Origin: Ahaetulla prasina
Lineage: Eukaryota; Chordata; Lepidosauria; Squamata; Colubridae
Assembly (NCBI RefSeq): GCF_028640845.1
Contig: NC_080544.1
Span: 56,551,711 to 56,615,710 of the forward strand
Direction: 5' to 3'
DNA length: 64,000 nucleotides
This document shows positions 23,565 to 34,034 of the stretch, piece by piece; the stretch's first letter is position 1, and every line of letters begins with the position of its first letter. The position numbers and the translations under genes were made by a program. A model generated the notes under the pieces. It worked only from the letters and a program-made list of their open reading frames with translations, made no database searches and was not told the DNA's origin.

Positions 23565-25863
23565 GCTTGTCTTTAAGAAAGTTGTGTGGAACCTTGTCAA
23601 CAACTTCGTTGAAAGCAACATCATCAGATGGATAGCAGTGAAGTTTGACTATCTACTCTGCAAACAAAGTGGGAAAAGGTGGTACTGTGTCTCAGACTAC
23701 AAGCTTTTTGCATAGTCACATTTTAAACTAAAATAATAATAATCCAATGAACAAAATATATATCAACATCATTTCATGTGATTATGGACAGAAAGTTATT
23801 ACAGTGGTGATACAAATAATAGATTTGATATATTAGATTTGATCAAGAGAAAACCTGAATAAAAGATCATGAGACTAGTTAGATAGAGATACATCTGGGA
23901 ACTTGCGGCAAGGTAAGTGAAAGGAAATAAAAGAGGTAAGGAACTGTGTCACTGTTGGAGGATAAGAACAGACGGGATATTAATGCCCAATTAAGATACA
24001 TTTGCAAAAAGTTAGATTTTAATCAGTCAAATTGCTGTTAGTGGATGATAGTGTTGTGCTATATATTGGCAACTGTTGCCAGGAGTGGGAACTTAAAATC
24101 TCCTTAAAAGCAATTACTTCTTTCTGAAATAAAATGAAAAACAAAACAAAAAACCAACCACCTTGAAGATATCACAGGCAGCTAGTCTGCATATTTTAAA
24201 GGCTAGAAATTTAACTCCCATTTTTCCGTTACAAATTGTCAGTGTTACCAGAGATATGATTTTCTGTAGCATATCTCCCAATGTTATCCAGTATGATTAA
24301 TCAAGAAAATGGAACATAAAACAATATGATATCAATCAAAATATTCCTGAAGAACTTACAAAAGAATGCAATATATATTTAGCTAGAGGAACTTCTGAAT
24401 ACAATGAAAAATATCTCCAGAACTGATAATAAAAACAGTTAAACATACAGTTAAAAACAAATGCAAAAATCCTTGATGCACTTTTATAAATTAAAGTATT
24501 AGGAATTATTAATATAGACTAATTCTCATACATAGACATACACACAGACCTGAAGAGATAAAAAGACTAACTCTGCAAGTATCTGTACTCATTGCATTTG
24601 CAGCCTGAAAGATGCATCTTTTCTTGGGCTTTTACATACCAGTTACAGAAAAGAAGCTGTTGAGGAGGTGGTGACAAGGCATTGCCCAGGCTCTGGCTAG
24701 GCTGGTGGCATCCATAAGGCTAGAACTGCCATTAAACAACCTCAGAGAAAAGGACAGTAACCACAAGAAAGGAAGACATAATGAAAGAAAGGAGAACACC
24801 AACAAGCTGTTTGTTTTTACAATGCACCTCCAACAAAAAAACACTTGTGATAATAAAGATTAATGCTAGATGCATTTTCAGAAAATCTGTACAGATTTGT
24901 GTTGGTGTTTATGCCCTTTCCTGGCTTTATCTAGCGGCTTGTTCTCTAACAACATTTTGAAGAGTGCCCTTTCCTTCTTGCTAAATCCGTATCACAGTGG
25001 CACAGCACGTAGAACGCACAATGCTCCTCTTTTTCTACTTGTTATTCTAAATATATGTAGGTTTTTTTTTTTGACCATTCTGAATTAAAAGAAGGGTTTT
25101 TTTTTTCATTTTGGTATTTTGGATTAGCTAACTAACCGGTGCTCTTTCTAAAAATTGTCTTTGTGTCTCTGGGCAAAATACTGCATTGCATGTTTCTATC
25201 ACCATATTCAATCTAATTAAGTAGACAGTTTCCTTGACAAAATTTTATTTTATTTCATTTTATTTTTTTGTTTCACACATATAGCACTTCCCTTATCTCA
25301 CCTTCCCCACCCACCCATCCCACTGTTCAGACATATACAGGTTGACTGGTCTCATTTGCAAAAACAACCACTAGGGTTAGGGAATAAGATATATGAAGAG
25401 GAAATAGAAACAGTGGTCACACGCACACACGCAACACGCACATACACACACACACAAAGGCAGATAAAGAATGTGCCTTTGGAATGTGGAGTAGAAAGAG
25501 GGCAATTTAAAAAAAATCCAGAAGCTCTATTGAAATTTCAGATGTCTGGCTATCCTGCACAGGGCCTAAGCTGCAGTGAGTTCTGACCAGATAGCACACC
25601 TTCATATCCAGCTAACTGAGCAGAGTGCTTTTCTTTCATGCTCTTTATTCTCTGCAGCAGCCACTGTCTTCATCATTTACAATGTTCATGCCCTCATCCT
25701 CCTCTTTTGGCTTCCTGGGTCCTTGCTTATAAGAGTACAATTGCTGGAATGCAGCACACCAGAGGAAGGAATAGGAGCAGCAGGGCCAGGGCACTGCTTA
25801 TATAGGTAATAAAAAAATTGAGCTATTCAGTGTGGTGTCATCAGTGCTTATTAACAATGTAAG
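23565..25863. other. Unclassified DNA left of the gypsy element
   Basis: No gene recognised. T-rich runs near 25061 and 25095-25105, a TTTTATTT-rich stretch at 25240-25270, and a CA/CG-rich simple tract at 25418-25456. Short frames at 24632-25088 and 25356-25809 lack known domains. Confidence 0.6.
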
Positions 25864-25868
25864 GTTTA

Positions 25869-26056
25869 TGTTAAGTTTGGGCAATGAAGAGGCAGGAGAC
25901 CAGTGAGTGACAACAGCTCTTTAGTTTATAGTGATCCCAGCAAGGACAACCGGCAAAAACCCCTCTTTAAATACTCTTTTGGTTGAGGCTTCAACCAATC
26001 AGCAACGTGCAATTTTCCCGCCCAAAATTCCCTCTCAAAGTTCAAAATACATTACA
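25869..26056 (-). repeat. Gypsy 3' LTR, 188 bp
   Basis: Exactly the same length as the 5' LTR with two substitutions, about 1 percent. It is directly preceded in sense by the purine tract at 26057-26069. Confidence 0.95.
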
Positions 26057-26069
26057 CTCCTTCCCTCCC
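26057..26069 (-). promoter_or_regulatory. Polypurine tract
   Basis: Sense sequence GGGAGGGAAGGAG lies immediately before the TG of the 3' LTR, as expected for the primer of plus-strand DNA synthesis. Confidence 0.9.
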
Positions 26070-26107
26070 AGAACGCTTTGTACCTCTATTTACATAATAT
26101 TTGCATG

Positions 26108-27490
26108 CTATTTCTCTACGTAGTCGCGCAGGTAGACAGGGCGTCTCCTAACTCTTTCTGACCTGCGCAGTTCATTCTCTGGGAGAGAGTCGAGCTGGTC
26201 GGAGGGACTGTTTGTTCCTCCCAGCTCCTCCTCTAGGCCGTCCGCCCCTGGATTATTGGCTGAGTTGTCCCTGTTGCTTTCAGGAGGAACCGGTTGGCGT
26301 CGCTGGACTTCATTGGAATCAGATAAGTCCTCCGCTCGCCTCGGGTTTGAGTCAGCTGCAGATTCAAACAATTGGTAGTCAGGGCCTGGTTGTTTGGTTT
26401 CTAGTTTGTTTGGTATACGTTTTCTTAACTGGTCTATGTGGCGTTTCCATACCCGGCCGTCCTCCATGTCTACTACGTATGATTTGGGTCCGGTTATGCC
26501 CAGAATTTCCCCCTTTAACCATGTTGGGCTCTCGCTATAGTTGTGTGCCCATACTGGGTCACCCACTGTCATTTCCCTGGTTTTTCCTTGAATACCCTTG
26601 TACCCGTCTGGGGTATAAGTTGGGTTTAGTCGGTCTAGTGGGCACCTGAGTTTCCTGCCCATTAAGAGTTCCGCTGGGCTGCGGCCAGTTGTTACACAAG
26701 GGGTCCTATGTTGGACGGCCAGGAAAGTGTCTATTTTCATTTGCCAGTCGCCTGGACTTATCCTAGATAGCGCTTCCTTGGTGCTCCGAACCAAACGTTC
26801 TGCAAGTCCGTTCGTCGCCGGGTGGAAAGGCGCCGAGAGGACATGTCTGATGCCCTCTCCTGCTAAATACCCCTCAAACTGGTTTGCCGTGAATTGCGGG
26901 CCGTTGTCAGAGACTAGGATGTCGGGCAGGCTGTGTGTTACGAATAGATGCCTTAGGACTGTGATTACTGCTTCGGCCGTTGTGCTTTTCATGAGGATGA
27001 TTTCTAACCATTTTGAGTAGGCATCTACTACAATTAAAAAGGTCTGCCCATGGAACGGCCCCGCAAAATCTATGTGAATCCTGGACCATGGCCCCTGGGG
27101 TTTCTCCCACTCTCTAACTGGGGCTGTAGGGGGTAGCGACCTCGACTCTTGGCAGGATTGGCATTTCCCTACCCTGTCGCTGATGTCCTTATCTATTAGG
27201 GGCCACCATACATAACTCCTCGCTAAACTCTTCATCCTCACAATCCCTGGGTGGCCCACATGCAACAGTTCCAACACATTTTCGCACAATTTTTCTGGGA
27301 TAACCACCCTATCCCCCCATAACAGACACCCCCCTTGAACCGACAATTCTGATCGTTTTTTCGCAAAGTCTTTGAAACGCTCGCCCGGCGCAGCGGGCCA
27401 ACCCCTTTGCACCCAACCGATTACAGTCCGTATTGTAATGTCCCTGTAAGATGCCCTAGCCACTTGCTTGGATGTGACTGGGCCAGAGTC
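26108..27490 (-). pseudogene. Gypsy integrase, frame-shifted from RNase H
   Basis: Integrase in the next frame. The zinc-binding part is HVGHPG with CQSCQ about 30 residues on (HHCC type). The catalytic DDE residues are Asp in IHIDFAGPF, Asp in LVSDNGPQFTA and Glu in NGLAERLVRSTKEAL. A C-terminal basic/acidic tail follows (LRKRIPNK, then RRSERVRRRPVYLRDYVEK) with no chromodomain that I can recognise. The homologous reading continues upstream of the first Met at 27463 to the C4G4 run at 27490-27497, where one base appears to be missing relative to the RNase H frame. With that shift integrase cannot be made from this copy. Confidence 0.92.
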
Positions 27491-27921
27491 CCCGGGGTTG
27501 GGTCTTCAATTGTCTCTGGTAAAGGGCATCTGCTCAGAGCGTCCGCATGCCCTAAGTCTTTTCCTGGGCGGTGGAGCAATTTGTAGGAGTATGCCGCTAG
27601 GAAAATAGTCCATCGGGTCAGCCTGGGAGAAAGTGCCACGGGTGTTGGGCGGTCACCCGCTAAGAGTCCTAGAAGGGGTCTGTGGTCCATGATTATCTCG
27701 AAATCTCGCCCGAACAAGTATTCGTGGAATTTCTTAACCCCGGAGACTATGGCCAATGCCTCCCTATCTAGCTGGCTGTAGTTCCTTTCCGCAGAGGACA
27801 TTGTCCAGGAATAATACACTATAGGGGCTTCTGTTCCATTCGGTAACCTATGGCTGAGCACAGCCCCCACCCCATATGGTGAAGCATCGCAAACTAGTAC
27901 TAGTGGCAACGTGCCATTGTA
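27421..27921 (-). pseudogene. Gypsy RNase H, continuation after the stop
   Basis: In the same frame as the upstream pol, right after the TAG. Catalytic acidic residues are visible: Asp in LVCDASPYGVGAVLSH, Glu in LDREALAIV and Asp in IIMDHRPLLGLL. It also carries LSPRLTRWTIFLAAYSYKLLHRPGKDLGHADALSRCP, the usual end of Ty3/gypsy RNase H. After PTPG the frame becomes unrelated and ends at 27421-27423, because the reading frame changes near 27490-27497. It has no start codon of its own; it was part of the polyprotein. Confidence 0.9.
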
Positions 27922-30132
27922 CTAGATGAGGAGGCTATCGCTGGACAAAAGGTTTTTTACCCCCTCAAATGCCCTAGCCTCTTCTCTGCCCCAGGACCAC
28001 ACAGCTTTCTTTGCTAGCAACTTATGTAGCGGTTCGGCTACTGTTGCTTTATTCTTCAAGAATACCGCATAGAAATTAACCAGCCCCAAGAATGCCTGTA
28101 ATTCTGTTTTATTTTTGGGGGCTGGGGCCTTTCTAATGGCCCGTACCTTGCTCTCCGTGGGGTGGATCCCTTCCCTGTCTATTCGGTATCCTAGGAATTC
28201 TACAGATTTCACCCCAATGTGGCATTTGTTGAGCTTAACTTTAAGCCCAGCAGACCTAAAAATGCCCAACACCTTCCTTAGTTTTACCCCGAGTTCCTCT
28301 AAGTTTTCAGCTGATACCAATACATCGTCGAAGTATGGTACCACTCCTGGTAGGCCCTGTAATAATCGCTCCATTAGGTTCTGGAAGAGCCCTGGGGCCA
28401 CGCTAACTCCGAACTGGAGTCGCGTACATTTGAAAGCCCCGCGGTGCGTGACAATTGTCTGCACCTCAGCTGTGCTGCTATCTACTGGTAGCTGCTGGTA
28501 GGCTTGGGCCAAATCGAGTTTGGCGAAGACCTGCCCTTGCCCTAATGAGTGTAGCAAATGTTGCACCACTGGAACGGGGTATGCACTTTTCTGCAATGCT
28601 TTGTTAAGCGTTGCTTTGTAGTCAGCGCAAATCCGGACCGATCCATCAGGTTTGACTGGGGTTACTATGGGTGTCTCCCATTTTGCATGATCGACGGGGA
28701 CTAGTATTCCCTGGCTTACTAGCTTGTCTAATTCTCGGTCAATTTTGGCCTTTAGGGCGAATGGGACCCTCCTAGCCTTTAACCGGATGGGGGCGACTTG
28801 GGGGTCAAGGTTGAAAGAAATAGGGTTACCCACGTACTTGCCCAGGCAATCCTTGAAAACGTCCTCGAACTCCTTCAGTAGTTCGTCTTTGAGGATGACG
28901 TCATTCCTGTGGACCCCGGTCACTCCCATGCCCAAAGCTCGGAACCAGTCCAGCCCTAGCAAACTCGGTAGAGTTCCATTTACTATGGTGATTGGCAGGG
29001 TCTTTTTGAATTGTCCATATTTGACTTGGACGGATGTGACTCCTCGAACAGGGATCCGATTCCCTTGGTAGTCTTGCACTCTCAGCTTCTGGGTTTGTAG
29101 CTGACGTTTTGCGATGGCTGGCAAGTCTCTCACGATGGTGTCCCAGGACATAATTGTGATTGACGACCCAGTGTCTACTTCCATTTGGCACTGCACCCCT
29201 TCAATGTAGACTTGGGTAAATATTTTCTTCTCTAGTCGTGTCGATGCGTGGCCCACTCTCACAGTGGTCTGGTTTAACTTCGTGCCCTTTTTAAATGGAC
29301 CAATCCCGGGCCGCTTCGCTGCTCCCGCGCTCTGATTGGTCGGTTTGAATTTTTGGCGGGAAGGTTGGGGGGCTCGGCAGGCCCGAGCTATGTGTCCTTT
29401 TTTTCCACACCACCGACAAACCGCGTCCTTGAATCTGCAGTTTTGCCGTTGGTGTTGGCCCCCACAACTCACACATTCGTCCCGATCACCTCTCTCCAGC
29501 CTCCCCGTGTGGAACACCTCTTCCTCTTCCTCACCTTCCGATTCATCCTGGACTTCCTCGCTGTGGACCGGTGTAGTCTTTGTCCTGGCACCCTGCGCGT
29601 TTGGCTTTTGCAAGGTCTCTGCCACCTTGGTGGACATCTCGTGAGCTCTGGCTTCATCCAGGGCTATCGCCAAAGTCAGGTTGCTTTTAGATAGCAGCCG
29701 CCTTTGTAGTCTGATGTCCCTGACCCCACAAATGAGTTGTTTGAGTAAGGAATCCTCCAAATCTCTGTACTCGCAGTGGTTTGCGGCTTTCCTCAACGCG
29801 GCCATGTACACGCTTATCGATTTGCCCTCTCGCTGTACCCATTGCCTCAACTCGAACCGTTGGACAAACTTTGAGGGTACCGGTGCGTAGTGCGCTCGAA
29901 GTGTTGTTTGTAGTGTTTGCCACGGTACCGATTGTACCGGCGTTGGCTCTGAGAGTGACTCCGCCGTATCGAAGACCTCTGGACCGCAGTGGCTCAGGAA
30001 GTACGCTCGCTTCCGATTATCTGAGACTCCCTGTAGTTCGTTTGCTTCGAGGAAACACTCGAAACGAGCCATGTACGACCCCCATTTCTCCTTTGCTGGG
30101 TCAAATGGTGCTGGCGGCGTGTAGCTTGACAT
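27922..30132 (-). CDS. Gypsy gag-protease-RT fusion, ends at a premature TAG
   Basis: One open frame of 736 codons from the ATG at 30130-30132 (the GTG just before it is not a likely eukaryotic start). Residues about 1-180 are gag of the retrotransposon type (FVQRFELRQWVQREGKSISVY). An acidic run EGEEEEEV follows, then two zinc knuckles at about 220-253 (CX2CX3HX4C and CX2CX4HX4C, CRWCGKKGHIARAC). The aspartic protease active site DTGS is at about 320. RT spans about 445-650 with FAKLDLAQAYQQL and catalytic YFDD near 600, then the RT connection (FLGLVNFYAVFL). Gag and pol share one frame, so no programmed shift is needed. The frame ends SSDSLLI at a TAG between RT and RNase H; homology continues in the same frame after it, so the stop is a mutation. 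Confidence 0.93.
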   Translation of the reverse strand: MSSYTPPAPFDPAKEKWGSYMARFECFLEANELQGVSDNRKRAYFLSHCGPEVFDTAESLSEPTPVQSVPWQTLQTTLRAHYAPVPSKFVQRFELRQWVQREGKSISVYMAALRKAANHCEYRDLEDSLLKQLICGVRDIRLQRRLLSKSNLTLAIALDEARAHEMSTKVAETLQKPNAQGARTKTTPVHSEEVQDESEGEEEEEVFHTGRLERGDRDECVSCGGQHQRQNCRFKDAVCRWCGKKGHIARACRAPQPSRQKFKPTNQSAGAAKRPGIGPFKKGTKLNQTTVRVGHASTRLEKKIFTQVYIEGVQCQMEVDTGSSITIMSWDTIVRDLPAIAKRQLQTQKLRVQDYQGNRIPVRGVTSVQVKYGQFKKTLPITIVNGTLPSLLGLDWFRALGMGVTGVHRNDVILKDELLKEFEDVFKDCLGKYVGNPISFNLDPQVAPIRLKARRVPFALKAKIDRELDKLVSQGILVPVDHAKWETPIVTPVKPDGSVRICADYKATLNKALQKSAYPVPVVQHLLHSLGQGQVFAKLDLAQAYQQLPVDSSTAEVQTIVTHRGAFKCTRLQFGVSVAPGLFQNLMERLLQGLPGVVPYFDDVLVSAENLEELGVKLRKVLGIFRSAGLKVKLNKCHIGVKSVEFLGYRIDREGIHPTESKVRAIRKAPAPKNKTELQAFLGLVNFYAVFLKNKATVAEPLHKLLAKKAVWSWGREEARAFEGVKNLLSSDSLLI

Positions 30133-30214
30133 CACTATTTTCCGCCTTTGAGAACTGGCTGGGTTCGCGAATTCCTGGTTCCTTCAGCTCTTTACCGATC
30201 TCACTGCCTCAACA

Positions 30215-30231
30215 TCCCACCTTCGTCACCA
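30215..30231 (-). promoter_or_regulatory. tRNA primer-binding site
   Basis: The sense sequence TGGTGACGAAGGTGGGA starts one base after the 5' LTR. TGG is the complement of a tRNA CCA end. From memory it most resembles the 3' end of a serine tRNA with a few mismatches; the tRNA identity is not verified. Confidence 0.75.
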
Positions 30232-30232
30232 A

Positions 30233-30420
30233 TGTTAAGTTCGGGCAATGAAGAGGCAGGAGACCAGTGAGTGACAACAGCTCTTTGGTTTATAGTGATC
30301 CCAGCAAGGACAACCGGCAAAAACCCCTCTTTAAATACTCTTTTGGTTGAGGCTTCAACCAATCAGCAACGTGCAATTTTCCCGCCCAAAATTCCCTCTC
30401 AAAGTTCAAAATACATTACA
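30233..30420 (-). repeat. Gypsy 5' LTR, 188 bp
   Basis: Identical to the 3' LTR except at 30242 (C here, T at 25878) and 30287 (G here, A at 25923), both transitions. The sense strand holds GAGTATTTAAAGAGG, a TATTTAAA core promoter candidate. A GATTGGTTGAAGCC block upstream of it includes ATTGG (a CCAAT box in reverse). Confidence 0.95.
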
Positions 30421-30425
30421 CTTTA

Positions 30426-31169
30426 GATTTAGAAAGTTGCTTCTAGTCTGAAACAGGGATTTTAGAATCTAAATTAATGTTTCACTAAGCTAGACAATTC
30501 CTTTGGGCTCTTCTTGGATGTTAATTGTTACTCATTTGCAATCTTTTATAAAACTATTCTTGGTGAATTACCACAAATATGTTTTAACTGTCAATTACAG
30601 TTGATGATTTTGCAATACGTATTAGATTATTGTGTTATGTGATCGGGCATGGAAAAGCAAGAACATGCTGTATGAATTTCTTTGCTCTCCCTTCTATATA
30701 CCTTGTATCCCATTATTCTCTGCCACATCAGTCTATTAATTGGAAAGCTATTTAAGGACAATTAATAATGCACTATATCAATATACTATACTATAATATA
30801 CTATAATATCTTGTGGAGTATTTTGTATCCCGGAAAGCATGATAAAATTAAATAATAGGAGGCAGCAAGGAAGGTACACTCAGAATTGCACAGAAAGACA
30901 GTGGCAAAGAGGCACAATAGAGAATAAAATAAATTCAGACATATAGCTAGAAAACAAGGGATGGAAAACAGGAAGCATACTGGCTAAAAATGGAAAAAGT
31001 GGTCAATAGAAAAGGCAGACCAGACTCAGAAAAAAATGCAGAAAAATGGCTGACTGTGCAGTAAATGTTTCTGAAGAGGTTTTGCTGTACTGCTCAGAGA
31101 GAAGAAAAGAGAATAAGTACTATTTTTATACTTGTATAAGTATAAAAAGTATGTATACTTTTATTTTTA
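30426..31169. other. No feature recognised
   Basis: AT-rich flank of the gypsy element, with a TATACTATAATA-type low-complexity patch near 30780-30815. A hairpin lies close by at 31114-31139 (TTTTTATACTT / AAGTATAAAAA, 4-nt loop). Confidence 0.55.
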
Positions 31170-31610
31170 TACATTGCTGCTGCCACCGCCTAAGCCCCGT
31201 CTACGCCCAGGAGTCGAGCCGAGCCAAGCCAAGCGGGAGCCCCTAAAGTGAAACATCCCTCCTTTCCAGCCACCGCTGCCCGTTAGCCTGATTCCCCAAT
31301 GCAATTCTCAGAGCCATGTTTCAGGTGGCGGCCAGTTCCCCTGCAATGTGCAGCGGGGAACTGAGAACTGTTTTGGATTCGGGGAGGGGGAATCACAGCA
31401 CTGCCGTCTGAAAATGCTCCTTCCCATTGCACATTGCAGAGTCGTGCACCCTTGTCCTCCTTCCCAGCAGACTCACCTCTTTCCTCCTGGCCAGATCTGC
31501 CGACTAAAATGTGAAACACTTTTTTTGCCTCTGAACACCCCAATTTTGGAATCAGGAAAGGGATCGTGGGTCTGCTGCCCGAAAACACTTTCCTTTGGAA
31601 TCTAGTATAT
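31170..31610. other. GC-rich unclassified segment
   Basis: Notably more G+C than its surroundings (CTGCCACCGCC, GAGTCGAGCCGAGCC, GTGGCGGCCAGTTCCCC). Frames on both strands stay open for 85-101 codons but have no recognisable domain and low complexity. It could be part of an older transposon; it is cut by the solo LTR at 31622. Confidence 0.4.
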
Positions 31611-31621
31611 GAATGGCTGAG

Positions 31622-32147
31622 TGTTGTGTCTCGCCCGCTTTCACCGCAGCCGGGGCCTTCTTATCTGCTTCCGAATGCTGAGGAATGTCCTAGTATGCCT
31701 CCCGGCCCCAGCCCTGGCTCCATGCCCAGACAGGCTGAGGAGGAAGAAGTACCTCCAGCCCCCAGCTCTGGCTCCATGCCCAGGCAAACGGAGCAACTAG
31801 ACCCCTCCCCCTCCCCCACAGCATGTGAGCCTGAGGGAGGTCAATTACCAACAGCTGCAGACTGGAGTGACCCTCGCTTCAGAAGAATTGATAGATGGCA
31901 GCGACAGAAGGAAGGGAGGGGCAGGCCTGGATAAGTGCTGAGTCATGGAGCCACACCCCATGGCCTATATAAAGGATCTGCTTTCTGGCATTCTCTGAGT
32001 CAGGCAAAGTCTAACTTATCTTGCTGAAGTCACTTTCTGGTCTCCTGCCTGCCTTGAGAACTTTGCTAGGACTTTGGCAGAGCTGCAGAGGCATGCCTGA
32101 TTTGGATTTCCCTGACCTGGTCGTCAGCGGAGGAGTGGGACACGACA
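31622..32147 (+). mobile_element. Solo LTR, family A, 526 bp
   Basis: Starts TGTTGTGTCTCGCCC and ends GGGACACGACA, with TG..CA ends and short inverted repeats. A perfect 5-bp target duplication, CTGAG, sits at 31617-31621 and 32148-32152. The U3-like half has repeated GGCTCCATGCCCAG blocks (two, near 31716 and 31767), followed by a TATA box. No internal retroviral sequence remains, so this is a recombinational remnant of a full element. A second copy lies at 36489-37010 in reverse. It shares a 22-nt block (32029-32050) with the gypsy LTR at 25869-26056. Confidence 0.92.
31966..31973 (+). promoter_or_regulatory. TATA box of solo LTR
   Basis: TATATAAA within GGCCTATATAAAGGATC, conserved in the reverse copy at 36665-36672. 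It sits about two thirds into the LTR, where the U3/R junction is expected downstream. Confidence 0.75.
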
Positions 32148-32152
32148 CTGAG

Positions 32153-33120
32153 TTTATAATTTCAACAACCCTGTCCAATTCATCAGAACTAACAGGATCA
32201 AACTTCCATATAACTAAGACACACTGTAATCTCCATAAATCCTGTCTCAAGGCCAGAGTCCAAAATGGACCTAATCCAAGCAATATTATCCAACATATTC
32301 TTAGTATATTCCTCACTGCAATCCTAGATATCCACCTTTCTCAAAAGGAACTCGATTATTCTAAAAAGAGCTGCCATAGGGATCAATGAGGGTAGAGAAA
32401 TAGTGATGTTTCATCTTCATTATTGCCAAGAGGTAATATCAGTTCTAGCTCATGCTCAATTGCATTCATCATTTAATGACCACCATTTGTGGTCTGGACA
32501 TGTCTCCCATTTCATCTCTCTATCTATCTTAGCTTCTCTTTAAACTAAGAGGTCTATGACAGTGGAGAAGCTGCATAAATGGGATTTGATCCAATGCTCA
32601 GGAGTTCCCTTACCTTAAGGTCTCTGCAGAGTCAATGTGGTTAAATGCAAGGAATGTGAATGCAGCAGCAACATAAAACACAGGGACAGCATGCCCAAAG
32701 TGTAGCCAGTGCTTTGCTTCCCAACATATCACTTCCTGCCTATCACCAAAATGATGTTCAGTTTGCTCCTAATTTGTTTAAGAATTTTATCTGAGTTTTC
32801 ATTAGAAAACTCAGATAAAATGTTTTTTTGGAAAAAATTGTTTTATTTCCTTTCTAAACTTTGGAATGGGTTCTGGTGCACTTGGTTAGTCATTCATTAC
32901 TGCCAGTGATTGTTTGAACAAGTCCCTGCAGGTTTTTTGGCAAGATTTCAATTTTTTTATTTTATTAACAAAAATCTTGGAAAGATTTCTTAGATGATTT
33001 ACCCTTGTCTCCTTCCTAGACAGACACAGAATGATTGACACAAAGTCACCCAGATGGTTTTGTGCCTAAGCCTGGACTAGAACTCACACTCTCCTACTTT
33101 CCTTAACCTTAACCTCTACA
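32153..33120. other. No feature recognised
   Basis: About 970 bp without a supported gene. A TTATCTGAGTTTTC / GAAAACTCAGATAA inverted pair (32788-32801 and 32804-32817, 2-nt loop) forms a 14-bp hairpin. Confidence 0.55.
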
Positions 33121-33128
33121 ACTGGGTG

Positions 33129-33204
33129 TTCTCTCTCTCTCTCTCTCTCTCTCCCTCCCTCCCTCCCTCTTTTTATCTATCAGCTCTCGATCGATCGATC
33201 GATC
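33129..33204. repeat. Compound microsatellite (CT)n-(CCCT)n-(ATCG)n
   Basis: CT dinucleotides to about 33152, CCCT units to about 33170, then after a short spacer four GATC/ATCG units at 33188-33204. Confidence 0.95.
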
Positions 33205-33224
33205 ATCTATCTTTTGAGTTATTA

Positions 33225-33412
33225 AACTAGTTGGAATCAAGGTTGACTCAGCCTTCCATCCTTTATAAGGTAGGTAAAATGAGGACCCAGATTGTTGGGG
33301 GCAATAAGTTGACTTTGTATATAATATACAAATGGATGAAGACTAGCTTGACATAGTGTAAGCTACCCTGAGTCTTCGGAGAAGGGCAGGATATAAATGC
33401 AAATAAAAAAAA
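33225..33412 (+). mobile_element. CORE-SINE, head missing
   Basis: Core AAGGTTGACTCAGCCTTCC, then GGTAAAATGAGGACCCAGA and TTGTTGGGGGCAATAAG, then the tail CTACCCTGAGTCTTCGGAGA and ATATAAATGCAAATAAAAA. The same body with its tRNA-like head is present in reverse at 45079-45345. Confidence 0.8.
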
Positions 33413-34034
33413 AACTAATCTAGACAATTAGTTTATTGTGTCATTCACCTGCTAGTGGAAAACAAATTTGCCTGTTTTATGTTTCATCCATGGACCCAGA
33501 AAACTTCTTTAAGTGGAAATTCACATGCTCCTTCACTTCTCTTTTCTGCACAATATTTCACATCATAGTGATGTAATTTAATCAGATGTCTGGGATTTAC
33601 AATTAAGCTAACAACATAAAATATTAAATTGAATAGTAATAATGCACCAGAAAACATCAGTGCCATCTGGATACTTCAGCCCCATTTACAGTATAGAACA
33701 GATGTTGCACTTACTAAATAGCTTAAATTTCCACAGAAGTTAATTCCTTACACACTTTCTTATTAGTGCTGTGTAAGACATGCAATCATCTTTCAAATGC
33801 CACTTATGATAATCTCTACTGCATCCTCTTCCAAGACACTGTCCTTGTTAATTCTTTGGAACTCTGAATTCTGAATTCCACAATTACTACCCTGCATGGT
33901 CATATCCAAATCAGAGTGAAGGAAGTGCAGTTATAATCTAAATTGCTGTCAAAACTATCCCTACTATTAGACAAATTGATATGTACAACTGATGTAAAGT
34001 TTTTGGAAAGTATTGACTGATGGGGATTTTTTCA
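33413..34034. other. No feature recognised
   Basis: AT-rich sequence; no supported gene. Confidence 0.55.

Larger units (their letters stand above)
25869..30420 (-). mobile_element. Ty3/gypsy LTR retrotransposon, near complete
   Basis: A 4552-bp element on the minus strand: 5' LTR 30233-30420, primer site 30215-30231, gag-pro-pol, polypurine tract 26057-26069, 3' LTR 25869-26056. The LTRs begin TGTAATG and end CTTAACA in the sense direction. Flanking pentamers GTTTA (25864-25868) and CTTTA (30421-30425) differ by one base and probably represent the target duplication. No envelope-like frame lies between integrase and the 3' LTR. The element is visibly richer in G+C and CpG than its surroundings, which fits a recent arrival. 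Two lesions in pol (a TAG at 27922-27924 and a frame change near 27490-27497) make this copy defective. Confidence 0.95.

Noticed and set aside
26057..26107. Envelope-like gene after integrase
   Set aside because: Only about 50 bp lie between the integrase stop and the 3' LTR.
27490..27497. Programmed frameshift between RNase H and integrase
   Set aside because: Ty3/gypsy elements generally encode these in one frame, and the site is a homopolymer-like run prone to single-base loss; a mutation or sequencing error is simpler.
28115..30251. Plus-strand frames of 69-156 codons across the gypsy element
   Set aside because: Antisense shadows of gag-pol in GC-richer DNA.
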